Assembly (NCBI GenBank): GCA_036376915.1 | Contig: DASUZK010000106.1 | Coordinates: forward strand, 1 to 36,941 | DNA: 36,941 nucleotides | Reading direction: 5' to 3' | DNA from: VRUE01 sp036376915 | GTDB lineage: Bacteria; Actinomycetota; Thermoleophilia; Solirubrobacterales; 70-9 | The notes under the pieces: model-generated | What the model saw: the letters and a program-made list of their open reading frames with translations, nothing else | Told to the model about the DNA's origin: nothing | Databases searched by the model: none | Made by a program: the position numbers and the translations under genes | Shown here: one piece after another, positions 6,545-14,524 of the stretch | How the letters are laid out: each line of letters starts with the position of its first letter | Position numbering within the stretch: the first letter of the stretch is position 1

Positions 6545-8116
6545 ATGCTCAGAACTCGCCTCGTCCTCCCAGTCCTGGCTGCCACGGCCGGAATCGCAAT
6601 CGCCGGTTGCGGCGGCGGCGGCGAGTCCAGTTCCGATCCGGCTGTCTTCGCCGCTCCGGACTCGCTCGTCTTCGTCGAAGCCGGGCTGCGCCCGACCGGA
6701 GAGCTGAAGGCCGACGTGGACGAGATCGCGGGCACGGTCGCGGGCGTCGAGGGCCTCGACGACCTGATCGTCGAAGAGCTGGAAAGCTCGGCTAGCGAGG
6801 ACGGCGAACCGCTCGACTTCGCCAAGGAAGTCGAACCCTGGCTCGGCGAGAAGGCGGGCGTTGCCTTTCAGAAGCTCGACGAGGAGGGCGATCCGTCCGA
6901 CCCGGTGATCGCAGTCGAGACGACCGATGCGGCCGCGACACAGAAATTCATCGACGACCAGGCGGAGCAGAGCAACGATCCCTTCGAAGACGGCTCCTAC
7001 GAAGGGGTCGACTTCAAGGTCGGAGGCGCCGACGAAAACGGGGTCGGCGTGATCGACGACTTCCTCGTCATCGCCGAAGGCAAGAAGGGCTTCAAGGCCG
7101 CGGTCGACGCCGTCCAGGGCGACTCGCTCGCGGACGAAGCGCGCTTCACCGATGCGATCTCGGCCGCCTCCGACGGCAGCTTTGCCGACGCCTACGTGGA
7201 CGTCGGCGGCTTGCTCGAGGCGTCGGACGACGAGATCGATCCCCAGGCGAGAGAGATCCTCCAGAGCGCGGGGATCGACCCGAGCGAAGCGACCGCGGTG
7301 GCCAGCATCATCCCCGGCACCGATCAGATCCAGGTCGACGTCAGCAGCGATCTCGGCGGCGAGGAACCGTCGAGCGGCGACGTCTCCGAGCTGATCGGCT
7401 CGCTGCCCGCCGACTCCTTCGCGGCCGTCGGGGCTACCGAGTTCGGCGATCAGCTCACCGAAGCGATCGACGAGCTCGACAAGGCCGGAATACCGGACGA
7501 GGGAGTGCCGCCCAACCAGCTGAAGAGCACGCTGAAGGCGGCGGGCATCGACCTCGACAAGATCGCCGGATCGCTCGAAGACGCGGCGGTCTTCGCCCAG
7601 GGAAGCACCGAGAGCTCGCTTGTCGGCGCCCTCGTGCTGACCAGCGACTCAAGCGAAGCGGCGAAGGCGGTCGCAAATCTCGGCGTCCTGGTGCGCAACA
7701 CCGGGACACCCGGCGTGACCGCGGTTAGCAGCAACGGTGCCAGCGGCTTCTCGGTGCGCAGCTCCGAGCTCGGAGACAAGCCATTGGTCGTGGTCTCCAA
7801 GTCCGACCGCGTCGCCATCGGCTACAGCCTCGCCCCGGCCCTCGCCGGACTCGATACGGAAAGCGGCGAAACCCTCTCCGAGCTCGCCAGCTACAAGGCG
7901 GCGGTCTCGGCGCTGGGCGATTTCCCGATCAGCGCCTTCGTCGACGGTCCGGGGGCGTTGCGCCTGGCCGACTCGATGATCTCGCCCTCGGATGACGACT
8001 TCGAGGACTTCCAGGAGGCAAAGCCCTACCTCGAGCACGTCGAGTACGTCGCGATGGGCTCGGGGACCGACGACGATCTGGCGACGGCGAAGCTGATCGT
8101 GGGCCTGAAGGAGTAA
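6545..8116 (+). CDS. Putative lipoprotein of the DUF3352-like type
   Basis: A 523-residue exported protein of unknown function. The N-terminus is a lipoprotein signal (hydrophobic helix, then IAGC with lipid-bearing Cys22), followed by Gly and Ser residues. The rest is acidic, Ala/Asp/Ser-rich and soluble-looking, with two similar halves in which a phrase like 'LPADSFAAVGATEFGDQL' recurs loosely. This is the style of DUF3352 proteins, which are common in actinobacteria and related phyla; the assignment is from general resemblance only. It follows two large hairpins and lies 10 bases before acpS, so acpS and nnr may be co-transcribed with it. Confidence 0.75.
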   Translation: MLRTRLVLPVLAATAGIAIAGCGGGGESSSDPAVFAAPDSLVFVEAGLRPTGELKADVDEIAGTVAGVEGLDDLIVEELESSASEDGEPLDFAKEVEPWLGEKAGVAFQKLDEEGDPSDPVIAVETTDAAATQKFIDDQAEQSNDPFEDGSYEGVDFKVGGADENGVGVIDDFLVIAEGKKGFKAAVDAVQGDSLADEARFTDAISAASDGSFADAYVDVGGLLEASDDEIDPQAREILQSAGIDPSEATAVASIIPGTDQIQVDVSSDLGGEEPSSGDVSELIGSLPADSFAAVGATEFGDQLTEAIDELDKAGIPDEGVPPNQLKSTLKAAGIDLDKIAGSLEDAAVFAQGSTESSLVGALVLTSDSSEAAKAVANLGVLVRNTGTPGVTAVSSNGASGFSVRSSELGDKPLVVVSKSDRVAIGYSLAPALAGLDTESGETLSELASYKAAVSALGDFPISAFVDGPGALRLADSMISPSDDDFEDFQEAKPYLEHVEYVAMGSGTDDDLATAKLIVGLKE

Positions 8117-8126
8117 GCGGGCTGGG

Positions 8127-8483
8127 ATGGCCTCCAGGGTCGGCATCGACCTGCTCGAGATCGACCGCCTGGAGCGGGCGCTGGAGCGCCATCCCCGTCT
8201 CGCCGGTCGCGTCTTCACCGAGGCGGAGCGCGGCTACGCCGCGGCCCGAGCGCGACCCGGCCGTCACCTCGCGGCTCGCTTCGCCGCCAAGGAGGCGGTG
8301 GTCAAGGCCCTCGGCCTCTCCGGCGGCTTCGGCCTGCGCGAGATCGAGATCGTCGCGGGGGAGCCGCCGATCGTGCGTCTCTCGGGACGCGCGGCCGCAG
8401 CCGCGGAGGGAGAGCGGATCGACGTCTCGCTGACCCACTCGCGCGAGTTTGCCGCGGCGGTCGCCATCGTCGAGACTGCCTGA
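8127..8483 (+). CDS. acpS: Holo-[acyl-carrier-protein] synthase
   Basis: Transfers 4'-phosphopantetheine from coenzyme A to the acyl carrier protein serine, activating fatty acid synthesis. It has 118 residues, typical for the trimeric AcpS type. The two signature motifs are clear: VGIDLLEIDRLERAL at the N-terminus (magnesium-binding Asp) and RFAAKEAVVKALG (magnesium-binding Glu and CoA-binding Lys) at about residues 51-63, with a final SLTHSREFAAAVAIVE strand. The ATG at 8127 follows the lipoprotein stop by 10 bases. The next gene begins 1 base after its stop. Confidence 0.95.
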   Translation: MASRVGIDLLEIDRLERALERHPRLAGRVFTEAERGYAAARARPGRHLAARFAAKEAVVKALGLSGGFGLREIEIVAGEPPIVRLSGRAAAAAEGERIDVSLTHSREFAAAVAIVETA

Positions 8484-8484
8484 G

Positions 8485-9939
8485 ATGGATTCGTGGCTGA
8501 CGTCGCTGTATGACGCGGAGGGGATCCGCGCGATCGACCGCTGGGCGATCGAGGAGCAGGGGGTGCCCGAGGCGGAGCTGATGGAGGCCGCCGGGACGGC
8601 ACTGGCCGAGGCCGTCGCCGGGCTGGCGCCGCAGGGGCCGGTGCGGGTCGTCTGCGGCAAGGGCAACAACGGCGGCGACGGGCTCATCGCCGCCCGCCGC
8701 CTGGATGCGATGGGCTTCGAGGTCGAGACCCTCGAGCTCTTTTCGGAGAAGGCCCCGGACGACCTCGATGCCTGGCTGTCGGGCTCGGGCGCGATCGTCG
8801 ACGCGATCTTCGGCACCGGCTTCGCCGGGGCGCCGCGCGAGCCGGCCGTGGCGGCGATCGAGGCGATCAACCGCGCCGGCGCGCCGATCGTGGCCTGCGA
8901 CCTCGCCTCGGGCGTGGACGCTTCGACCGGGGAGATCGAGGGCGCGGCGGTCGAGGCCGACCTCACCGTCAGCTTCCACGCGGCGAAGGTCGGCCACCGG
9001 GTAGCGCCGGGCAAGTGGCACACCGGCGAGCTGCGGGTCGTTCCGATCGGGATCCCCAGGGGTGCGCCCCGGGGCCCGGCCGCGGGCACGATCGAGCCGG
9101 CCGTCCTCGCGCTGGCGCCGGCGCGAGGGCCCGGGTCGACCAAGTTCAGCTCCGGCCAGGTCGTCATCGCCGGCGGCTCCCGTGGGCTCACCGGCGCGGT
9201 CCAGATGGCCTCTCGGGCTGCGATCAGGGCGGGCGCCGGCTACGCGACCGTGGCCGTGCCCGCGGACCTGGAGGCGATCTTCGAGGCGGCCCAGCCCGAG
9301 GTGATGTCGGTCGGCTGTCCCGGTGGAGACGGCTGCCTGGCGCCGGCCTCGCTGAAGGCGCTCCTGCGCAGCTTCGAGCGCGCCGCCGCGGGAGTGCTCG
9401 GCCCGGGGATGGGCCGCGACCCCGGCTCGGTCGAGCTCGCCCGCGACGCGGCCGGCGCGATAGGGGTTCCGCTGGTCATGGACGCCGACGGGCTCAATGC
9501 GTTCGCGGGGGAGGTCGAGCGGCTCGCCGCCCGCGAGGCCCCGACCATCCTCACGCCGCACGCGGGGGAGCTGGGGCGCCTGCTCGGACGCTCGACCGAG
9601 GAGGTCTCGGCGCACCGGCTCTCCTCGGCGCGCGAGGCGGCCCGCGCCGCGGGGGCCGTGGTCGTGCTCAAGGGCGACGACACGATCGTCACCGACGGCG
9701 CGCGCGTCGCCGTCAACGCGCTCTCCGCGCCGGCGCTGGCGACCGCCGGCACCGGCGACGTCCTCTCCGGGATCGTCGCGGCGCTCCTCGCCCGCGGCCT
9801 GGAGCCTTTCGCCGCGGCCTGTGCGGCAGTGCTCGCCCACGCCCGTGCCGGCCGCGACGCGGCCGTCCGCATCGGCGCCTCCGAGTCGGTGATCGCAACG
9901 GACGTGATCGACTCGATCCCGACGGGATTGCTCGCTTGA
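8485..9939 (+). CDS. nnr: Bifunctional NAD(P)HX epimerase / ADP-dependent NAD(P)HX dehydratase
   Basis: Repairs hydrated NADH and NADPH. The N-terminal YjeF_N epimerase domain (about residues 1-205) starts LYDAEGIRAIDRWAIEEQGVP and has the GKGNNGGDGL loop. The C-terminal ribokinase-like dehydratase domain (about 215-480) shows SSGQVVIAGGSRGLTGA, LGPGMGRDPG, DADGLNAFAG, TPHAGELGRLLG and the nucleotide-site GTGDVLSGIVAALLARG. The fused form is 484 residues. I take ATG 8485, one base after the acpS stop, over the upstream in-frame ATG inside acpS because the family begins here. Pairing with acpS and alr is common in bacteria. Confidence 0.95.
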   Translation: MDSWLTSLYDAEGIRAIDRWAIEEQGVPEAELMEAAGTALAEAVAGLAPQGPVRVVCGKGNNGGDGLIAARRLDAMGFEVETLELFSEKAPDDLDAWLSGSGAIVDAIFGTGFAGAPREPAVAAIEAINRAGAPIVACDLASGVDASTGEIEGAAVEADLTVSFHAAKVGHRVAPGKWHTGELRVVPIGIPRGAPRGPAAGTIEPAVLALAPARGPGSTKFSSGQVVIAGGSRGLTGAVQMASRAAIRAGAGYATVAVPADLEAIFEAAQPEVMSVGCPGGDGCLAPASLKALLRSFERAAAGVLGPGMGRDPGSVELARDAAGAIGVPLVMDADGLNAFAGEVERLAAREAPTILTPHAGELGRLLGRSTEEVSAHRLSSAREAARAAGAVVVLKGDDTIVTDGARVAVNALSAPALATAGTGDVLSGIVAALLARGLEPFAAACAAVLAHARAGRDAAVRIGASESVIATDVIDSIPTGLLA

Positions 9940-9985
9940 TGCCAGGAGCAGTACAGACCTGTTGCAGCTCGACTCGGAGTGAGTA

Positions 9986-10019
9986 ACACCGGATCCGTGA
10001 CCTCACACGGATCCGGTGT
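9986..10019. terminator. Perfect 14-bp hairpin between convergent genes
   Basis: acaccggatccgtg and its exact complement are separated by 6 bases, 47 bases after the nnr stop and shortly before the end of the convergent gene on the other strand. Position suggests a two-way transcription barrier. There is no T-run, so intrinsic termination is not assured. Confidence 0.5.
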
Positions 10020-10041
10020 GCTCTGAAGAGGCCTGTTCCAG

Positions 10042-10662
10042 CTAGCTACTGATATGTGCCTCTTCTAAGGTTATGAGTAAGAAGTCCAACATTGCGGCTA
10101 ATTTTAGAGGGCAGCTGCCTATTCCGTGTTCTAATGACGCCGGCTGGTCATATGCCGCCAGGATTGCGCCTTCTTCGCCGCCTACAACTTCAAATTCCAC
10201 CCCCGCTAAGTTGTAGACACAGTCTCCGAAGACCGGGCATGCCAACCGCAAAGTGCCACTTTGCTCGGTCACCACTCCCATATCTCCTTCGAGATGTAAC
10301 AGATTGGATAAGGGAGGTTCTTGCACGGAAACCGTGCAGTTGCTGTGTGCTGCGTTTGTACCGCACCCACTGAACGTGAACGTCGTGGTATGAAGCGACT
10401 GTGGTTTTCCTAAGCCTAAGACGTCTACGGCACGTAAAGCATTTAAACATAAGACGGGGATTGCACTGTTCTGCATCAGGACTACGGTCCCCGGCGCGTT
10501 GACGAAGTGGGTGGAGGTCAACTGGCTTTCAGCCGGACACGGATCTTCGTTTACCCCACATAGTGCCGTGGATCCGTTCGCCATCGCCGGCGAAGCACCC
10601 AAAAGTGAGAGGGCGGCAACACTCGCGATAAGGATGCCGAGTCTTGGGATTGTGGTTTTCAA
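10042..10662 (-). CDS. Secreted protein of unknown function, lower GC
   Basis: About 206 residues with a clear signal peptide (IPRLGILIASVAALSLLGASPAMA, cleavage after AMA). The mature part has eight or more cysteines (such as CGVNEDPC, FSGCGTNAAHSNC, ACPVFGDC), suggesting disulphide bonds outside the cell. I recognise no domain. TTG at 10662 is preferred over GTG at 10668: AAGGAG lies 5 bases before TTG, while GTG overlaps that ribosome site. Codon use and base composition are clearly more AT-rich than the neighbours, which suggests acquisition or relaxed selection. It is divergent from the CBS gene and convergent with nnr. Confidence 0.75.
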   Translation of the reverse strand: MKTTIPRLGILIASVAALSLLGASPAMANGSTALCGVNEDPCPAESQLTSTHFVNAPGTVVLMQNSAIPVLCLNALRAVDVLGLGKPQSLHTTTFTFSGCGTNAAHSNCTVSVQEPPLSNLLHLEGDMGVVTEQSGTLRLACPVFGDCVYNLAGVEFEVVGGEEGAILAAYDQPASLEHGIGSCPLKLAAMLDFLLITLEEAHISS

Positions 10663-10787
10663 GGCCACTCCTTCCTAAACGGTTTGTCGAGGTTGCGGGT
10701 TCGTCGTCGATAGTTGCGTACATTCAGCGCCAGTTAATCAAAGGATGCTGAGCATTTGCGACGTCATGAGGGCGACTGGGCTCACCG

Positions 10788-10806
10788 AGGCGGACAGTCC
10801 GCCTCT
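10788..10806. repeat. Small perfect hairpin upstream of the CBS gene
   Basis: gaggcgga-cag-tccgcctc is an 8-bp perfect stem 6 bases before the CBS promoter box. It could be an operator for the divergent pair or a stem stopping antisense transcription; nothing decides between these. Confidence 0.35.
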
Positions 10807-10811
10807 TCGAA

Positions 10812-10817
10812 TAAGCT
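10812..10817 (+). promoter_or_regulatory. -10 box (TAAGCT) giving a probable leaderless CBS-gene mRNA
   Basis: TAAGCT ends 6 bases before the ATG at 10824, with no Shine-Dalgarno sequence. This spacing places the first transcribed base at the start codon. Confidence 0.5.
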
Positions 10818-10823
10818 CGACGC

Positions 10824-11288
10824 ATGAAGACCGCCACCGAGATCATGGATGCCGACGTGCCTGCCGTCTCGCCCGACGCCGACGCGCGGGCGGCGATCGA
10901 GCTTCTGGCCAAGACCGATATGGGAGCGATCCCTGTGGTCGACGCGGAACGCAAGGTCGTCGGCATCGTCAGCGAGTCAGACCTGATCCTCGGTGACGAG
11001 GAAGCGGACCTTCACCTGCCGCATTACCTCAACATCATGGGGGGCGTCGTCTTCATCGGCTCGATGAAGGGCTTCGAGGAGCGCCTCAACAAGGCCTTCG
11101 CGACGAAGGTCTCCGAGCTGATGACCCCCGACCCCATCGTCGTCAGCACCGATGACGACGCTGAGACGGTCGCCAGGACGATTGCCGAGAAGCACCACAA
11201 CCACCTGCCCGTGGTCGACGGCGAGGGGCGTCTCGCCGGGCTGGTGACGCGGGCCGACGCGCTCTCCGCGCTCGTCTCCGACAGCTAG
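10824..11288 (+). CDS. CBS-domain pair protein
   Basis: 154 residues forming one Bateman module. CBS1 spans about 1-60 (TATEIMDADVPAVSPDADARAA, GAIPVVDAERKVVGIVSESDL); CBS2 spans about 90-150 (KVSELMTPDPIVVSTDDDAE, HLPVVDGEGRLAGLVTRADAL). A linker of about 35 residues (DEEADLHLPHYLNIMGGVVFIGSMKGFEERLNKAF in part) includes a hydrophobic turn found in stand-alone CBS proteins. Such pairs bind adenine nucleotides and often sense energy charge. The partner is unknown. Alr begins 4 bases after its stop, so the two probably share a transcript. Confidence 0.9.
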   Translation: MKTATEIMDADVPAVSPDADARAAIELLAKTDMGAIPVVDAERKVVGIVSESDLILGDEEADLHLPHYLNIMGGVVFIGSMKGFEERLNKAFATKVSELMTPDPIVVSTDDDAETVARTIAEKHHNHLPVVDGEGRLAGLVTRADALSALVSDS

Positions 11289-11292
11289 CGCC

Positions 11293-12402
11293 ATGGCGCG
11301 GGCCCTCGCCCGGATCGACCTTGGCGCCGTCGAGCGCAACTGCGCGCGGCTGAAGGCGGAGCTGGGGGAGGGCGCCGAGCTCTGCGCGGTGGTCAAGGCC
11401 GACGGCTACGGGCACGGCGCCGACGCCTGCGCGTCCGCCGCTCTTGCCGGCGGGGCGAGCAGGCTGGCCGTGGCCACCGGCACCGAGGCGGCGCAGATCG
11501 GCCGCCGCTTCCCGCAGGTGCCCCTGCTGACGATGGGCGCCCTGGACGCCGAGGGCCTCGAGGACGCGCTCGCGGCGGGATCCGAGGTCGCGGTCTGGCG
11601 CGAGGGCTTCCGGGAGCTCGTCAGCGCCCGGGGGCGGGCTCAGGGGCGGCCGGTCCGCGTCCACGTCAAGCACGACAGCGGCATGGGTCGGCTTGGCAAC
11701 CCCGATCCCGCCGAGGTGCTGGCGCTGATCCGTGCCTGCGCCGAGGACCCGCAGCTCGAGGTGGCGGGAGTCTGGACGCACTTCGCCACCGCCGACGAAC
11801 CCGATTCCGACTTCTTCGACCTTCAGCTCGATCGCTTTGCGGAGGTCGCGAGGGCGGTCAAGGCCGAGCTGCCCGGAGTCACGGCCCATGCCGCCAACAG
11901 CGCCGCGGTCTTCCGCGACCGGCGCTCGCACTTCGACATGGTGCGTTGCGGCGTCGCCGTCTACGGCCTCGACCCGTTCCAGGGCGACCCGGCCGAGCGA
12001 GGCCTGGCCCCGGCGATGGCGCTGCACTCCTACGTGGCGGACGTGAAGCGCTTCGCCGCGGGCGACAGCGCCGGCTACGGCCAGACCTGGCGGGCATCGC
12101 AGGACACCTGGGTGGGGGTGCTGCCGCTCGGCTACGGCGACGGCGTGCGCCGCGGCCTCTCCAACAACGCCGAGGTGCTGATCGGCGGTCGTCGCCACCC
12201 GCTCGTCGGCACCGTCTCGATGGACAACGTCACCGTCGAGCTCGGCCCGGAGACCGAGGTCGAGCCCGGCGACGAGGCGGTGCTGATCGGCTCTCAGGGC
12301 GGTGCCTCGATACGCGCTGAGGAGGTCGCGGCCCGGCTCGGCACGATCAACTACGAGGTCACCTGCGGGATCTCGGCCAGGGTCCCCCGGGTCTGGGCAT
12401 GA
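11293..12402 (+). CDS. alr: Alanine racemase
   Basis: PLP enzyme making D-alanine for peptidoglycan. It is 369 residues long. The PLP lysine is in AVVKADGYGHG (Lys35) and the second catalytic base, Tyr, is in SAGYGQTW (about 259). Other family blocks: HVKHDSGMGRLG, THFATADE, NSAAVF, MVRCGVAVYGLDP, LPLGYGDGV and GTVSMDN. The fold is an N-terminal TIM barrel and a C-terminal beta domain. The ATG at 11293 follows the CBS gene by 4 bases, and the stop overlaps the next start as ATGA, indicating coupled translation. Confidence 0.96.
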   Translation: MARALARIDLGAVERNCARLKAELGEGAELCAVVKADGYGHGADACASAALAGGASRLAVATGTEAAQIGRRFPQVPLLTMGALDAEGLEDALAAGSEVAVWREGFRELVSARGRAQGRPVRVHVKHDSGMGRLGNPDPAEVLALIRACAEDPQLEVAGVWTHFATADEPDSDFFDLQLDRFAEVARAVKAELPGVTAHAANSAAVFRDRRSHFDMVRCGVAVYGLDPFQGDPAERGLAPAMALHSYVADVKRFAAGDSAGYGQTWRASQDTWVGVLPLGYGDGVRRGLSNNAEVLIGGRRHPLVGTVSMDNVTVELGPETEVEPGDEAVLIGSQGGASIRAEEVAARLGTINYEVTCGISARVPRVWA

Positions 12403-13817
12403 GCGTCGCGGGGCATCTCGCATCGGCCCCGCTCGTCGCCCTCGCCCAGCGCGCGCTCGGCGGAGCGGAGCGAGTCTGGATCGCGGGCGGGGCGGTCCGC
12501 GACGCGGCGCTGGGCCGCGAGGTCGACGATCTCGACCTCGCCGTCGCCGGCGATCCGGCGGCAGCCGCGAAGGCGATCGCGCGAGAGGGAGGCGGGCACT
12601 CGTTCGAGCTCTCATCCGAGTACGCGACCTGGCGCGCGGTCGCGGCCGACGGCTCCTGGCAGGTCGACCTGACGGCGCTGCGCGGCGAGACGATCGAGGC
12701 CGACCTTGCCGAGCGCGACTTCACGATCGGCGCGGTCGCGATGCCGCTGGGCGGCGGGGAGCCGGTCGATCCCTTCGGGGGCCTTCCGGACCTGGAGGCC
12801 AGGCTGCTGCGCGTGGTGGGCGAGCGCAGCTTCGCCTCCGACCCGCTGCGCCTCCTGCGCGCCGCCAGGCTCGCGGCGGCGCTCGGGCTGGAGGTGGACC
12901 CCGCCACGGCCTCCCTCGCGCGATCGGAAGCCTCGCGCGCGGCCGAGCCCGCCGGGGAGCGCCAGCTCGCGGAGCTGCGCCTGCTCCTCGGCGGGCCCGA
13001 CCCGCTGCGCGGGATGGCGCTGCTCGACGAGCTCGGCCTCACCCCGGCCGTCCTGCCGGAGCTGGAGGCGCTGCGGGGGGTCCAGCAGGGCCCCAACCAC
13101 CACCTCGACGTCCACGGGCACACGATGGCGGTGCTCGAGCAGACACTCGCGGTCGAGGCGGACCTGGGGCGCTTCGGGGGCGAGCGGGCCGGGGAGCTGG
13201 CGGCCCTCCTCGCCGAGCCGCTCGCCGACGAGATGAGCCGCGGCACGGCGCTGCGCTTCGGCGCGCTCGTGCACGACATCGGCAAGCCGGCCACGCGCTC
13301 CGAGAGGGACGGCTTCGTCACCTTCGTCGGCCACGACCGCGACGGCGTCGCGGTCGTCGGCGGGCTGTGCCGGCGCCTGCGCGCGAGCCGCCTCCTGACC
13401 CGCCACCTTCAAGATCTGACGCTGCACCACCTCCGCCTCGGGTTCCTCGTCCACGAGGCGCCGCTGCCGCCCCGACGCGTGCACGAGTACCTGCGGGCGA
13501 CGGAGCCGGTCGGTGCCGACGTGACGCTGCTGACGATCGCCGACCGGCTCTCGGCCCGGGGGTCGGGCCCCTTCGCGACCGAGGAGGCGATCGAGGCTCA
13601 CCTGACACTGGCCAGGCAGATGCTGGCCGCGACGCTCGACTGGCGCCGCGACGGGCCACCGCAGCCGCTGGTGCGCGGCGACGAGCTGGCCGCGGAGCTT
13701 GGGCTCGACGAGGGCCCCGAGGTTGGGGAGCTGCTGGCCGAGCTCGAGGCGGCCCAGTACGCGGGCGAGATCTCGACGAGAGATGAGGCGATCGAGCACT
13801 TGCGCCGCCAAAGGTGA
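12399..13817 (+). CDS. CCA-adding-type tRNA nucleotidyltransferase with HD domain
   Basis: 472 residues of the class II polymerase-beta superfamily. The head domain has IAGGAVRDAALG and the metal-binding pair in DDLDLAV (about 27-50), then ERDFTIGAVAM and the ribose/anticodon-like block SDPLRLLRAARLAAALG. An HD phosphohydrolase domain follows, with HHLDVHGHTM and FGALVHDIGKPATR (His-Asp about 293-294). The layout matches bacterial CCA tRNA nucleotidyltransferases with a 2',3'-phosphatase HD domain, which build or repair the tRNA 3' CCA end. A poly(A) polymerase relative is the main alternative. It overlaps alr by ATGA. Confidence 0.85.
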   Translation: MSVAGHLASAPLVALAQRALGGAERVWIAGGAVRDAALGREVDDLDLAVAGDPAAAAKAIAREGGGHSFELSSEYATWRAVAADGSWQVDLTALRGETIEADLAERDFTIGAVAMPLGGGEPVDPFGGLPDLEARLLRVVGERSFASDPLRLLRAARLAAALGLEVDPATASLARSEASRAAEPAGERQLAELRLLLGGPDPLRGMALLDELGLTPAVLPELEALRGVQQGPNHHLDVHGHTMAVLEQTLAVEADLGRFGGERAGELAALLAEPLADEMSRGTALRFGALVHDIGKPATRSERDGFVTFVGHDRDGVAVVGGLCRRLRASRLLTRHLQDLTLHHLRLGFLVHEAPLPPRRVHEYLRATEPVGADVTLLTIADRLSARGSGPFATEEAIEAHLTLARQMLAATLDWRRDGPPQPLVRGDELAAELGLDEGPEVGELLAELEAAQYAGEISTRDEAIEHLRRQR

Positions 13818-13842
13818 GGTAGAGCGCCGAGCGAGGCGCGAC

Positions 13843-13851
13843 TGTTATGTT
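13843..13851 (+). promoter_or_regulatory. Extended -10 box (TGTTATGTT) before infA
   Basis: TATGTT at 13846-13851 with an upstream TG, 9 bases from the infA ATG. No Shine-Dalgarno sequence is present, so a leaderless or nearly leaderless mRNA is likely. Confidence 0.5.
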
Positions 13852-13860
13852 CCCCGCCGC

Positions 13861-14079
13861 ATGGGAAAAGAGGAGAAGATCGAGATGGAGGGCGAGATCA
13901 CCGAGGCCCTCCCCAACACGATGTTCCGGGTCAAGCTCGACAATGGCCACGACGTCCTCGGCCACATCTCCGGCAAGATGCGCCGCCACTACATCCGCAT
14001 CCTCCCCGGCGACCGGGTGAAGATCGAGCTCTCGCCCTACGACCTCGACCGCGGCCGCATCACCTACCGCTACAAATAG
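13861..14079 (+). CDS. infA: Translation initiation factor IF-1
   Basis: 72-residue OB-fold protein that binds the 30S A site during initiation. The sequence is canonical: KIEMEGEITEALPNTMFRV, NGHDVLGHISGKMRRHYIRILPGDRV, and LSPYDLDRGRITYRYK. ATG 13861 is the family start. In many actinobacteria infA lies in the large ribosomal protein cluster next to rpmJ and rpsM; here it stands alone between a tRNA-end enzyme and the PqqD-like gene. Whether it is the only copy in the genome cannot be told. Confidence 0.96.
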   Translation: MGKEEKIEMEGEITEALPNTMFRVKLDNGHDVLGHISGKMRRHYIRILPGDRVKIELSPYDLDRGRITYRYK

Positions 14080-14087
14080 CCCTCGCC

Positions 14088-14516
14088 GTGAGCGAACAGC
14101 GCCTGCGGGTCAACACCGAGAACGTCGTCTACGAGGAGGTCGACGGCGAGGTGATCGCGATCGACCTCGGCGGCGGCAGCTACTACAGCCTGGCCGGCAG
14201 CGCCCCGGCTGTCTGGGGCCTGCTGGCGAGCGGCGCCACCGAAGCGGAGATCTGCACGGCGCTGGGCGAGCGCTACGAGGCGGATGCCGAGACGCTCGGC
14301 GCCGAGGTCTCGGCGCTGCTCGGCAAGCTGGTCGAGCACGGCCTCCTCGTCGCGGCCGAGCGGGCTCCGGACGTCCGACCGAGCCTGGCCAACGGCGATG
14401 GGAGCGGCCCGTTCGAGGCGCCGCGCTTCGAGCGCTACGACGACATGCAGGACTACTTTCTGCTCGACCCCATCCACGAGGTCGATACCGCCGGCTGGCC
14501 GCGACCGGCTGCCTAG
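14088..14516 (+). CDS. PqqD-like RRE protein with an appended peptide-like tail
   Basis: 142 residues. The first ~90 are a PqqD-type winged-helix domain (VVYEEVDGEVIAIDLGGGSYYSL, AVWGLLASGATEAEICTAL, LVEHGLL), the fold that grips leader peptides in RiPP pathways. A Gly/Ser linker follows (about 100-107), then a separate conserved-looking tail (about 108-139) containing PRFERYDDMQDYF, LLDPIHEVD and GWP. That tail is unlike a PqqD domain and resembles short peptides found near such genes. GTG start 14088 is 8 bases after infA. Kinase, glycosyltransferase and nucleotidyltransferase genes follow without real gaps. Known PqqD proteins act as peptide chaperones; self-modification of this tail is my hypothesis. 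Confidence 0.8.
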   Translation: MSEQRLRVNTENVVYEEVDGEVIAIDLGGGSYYSLAGSAPAVWGLLASGATEAEICTALGERYEADAETLGAEVSALLGKLVEHGLLVAAERAPDVRPSLANGDGSGPFEAPRFERYDDMQDYFLLDPIHEVDTAGWPRPAA

Positions 14517-14524
14517 CGCGCGCC

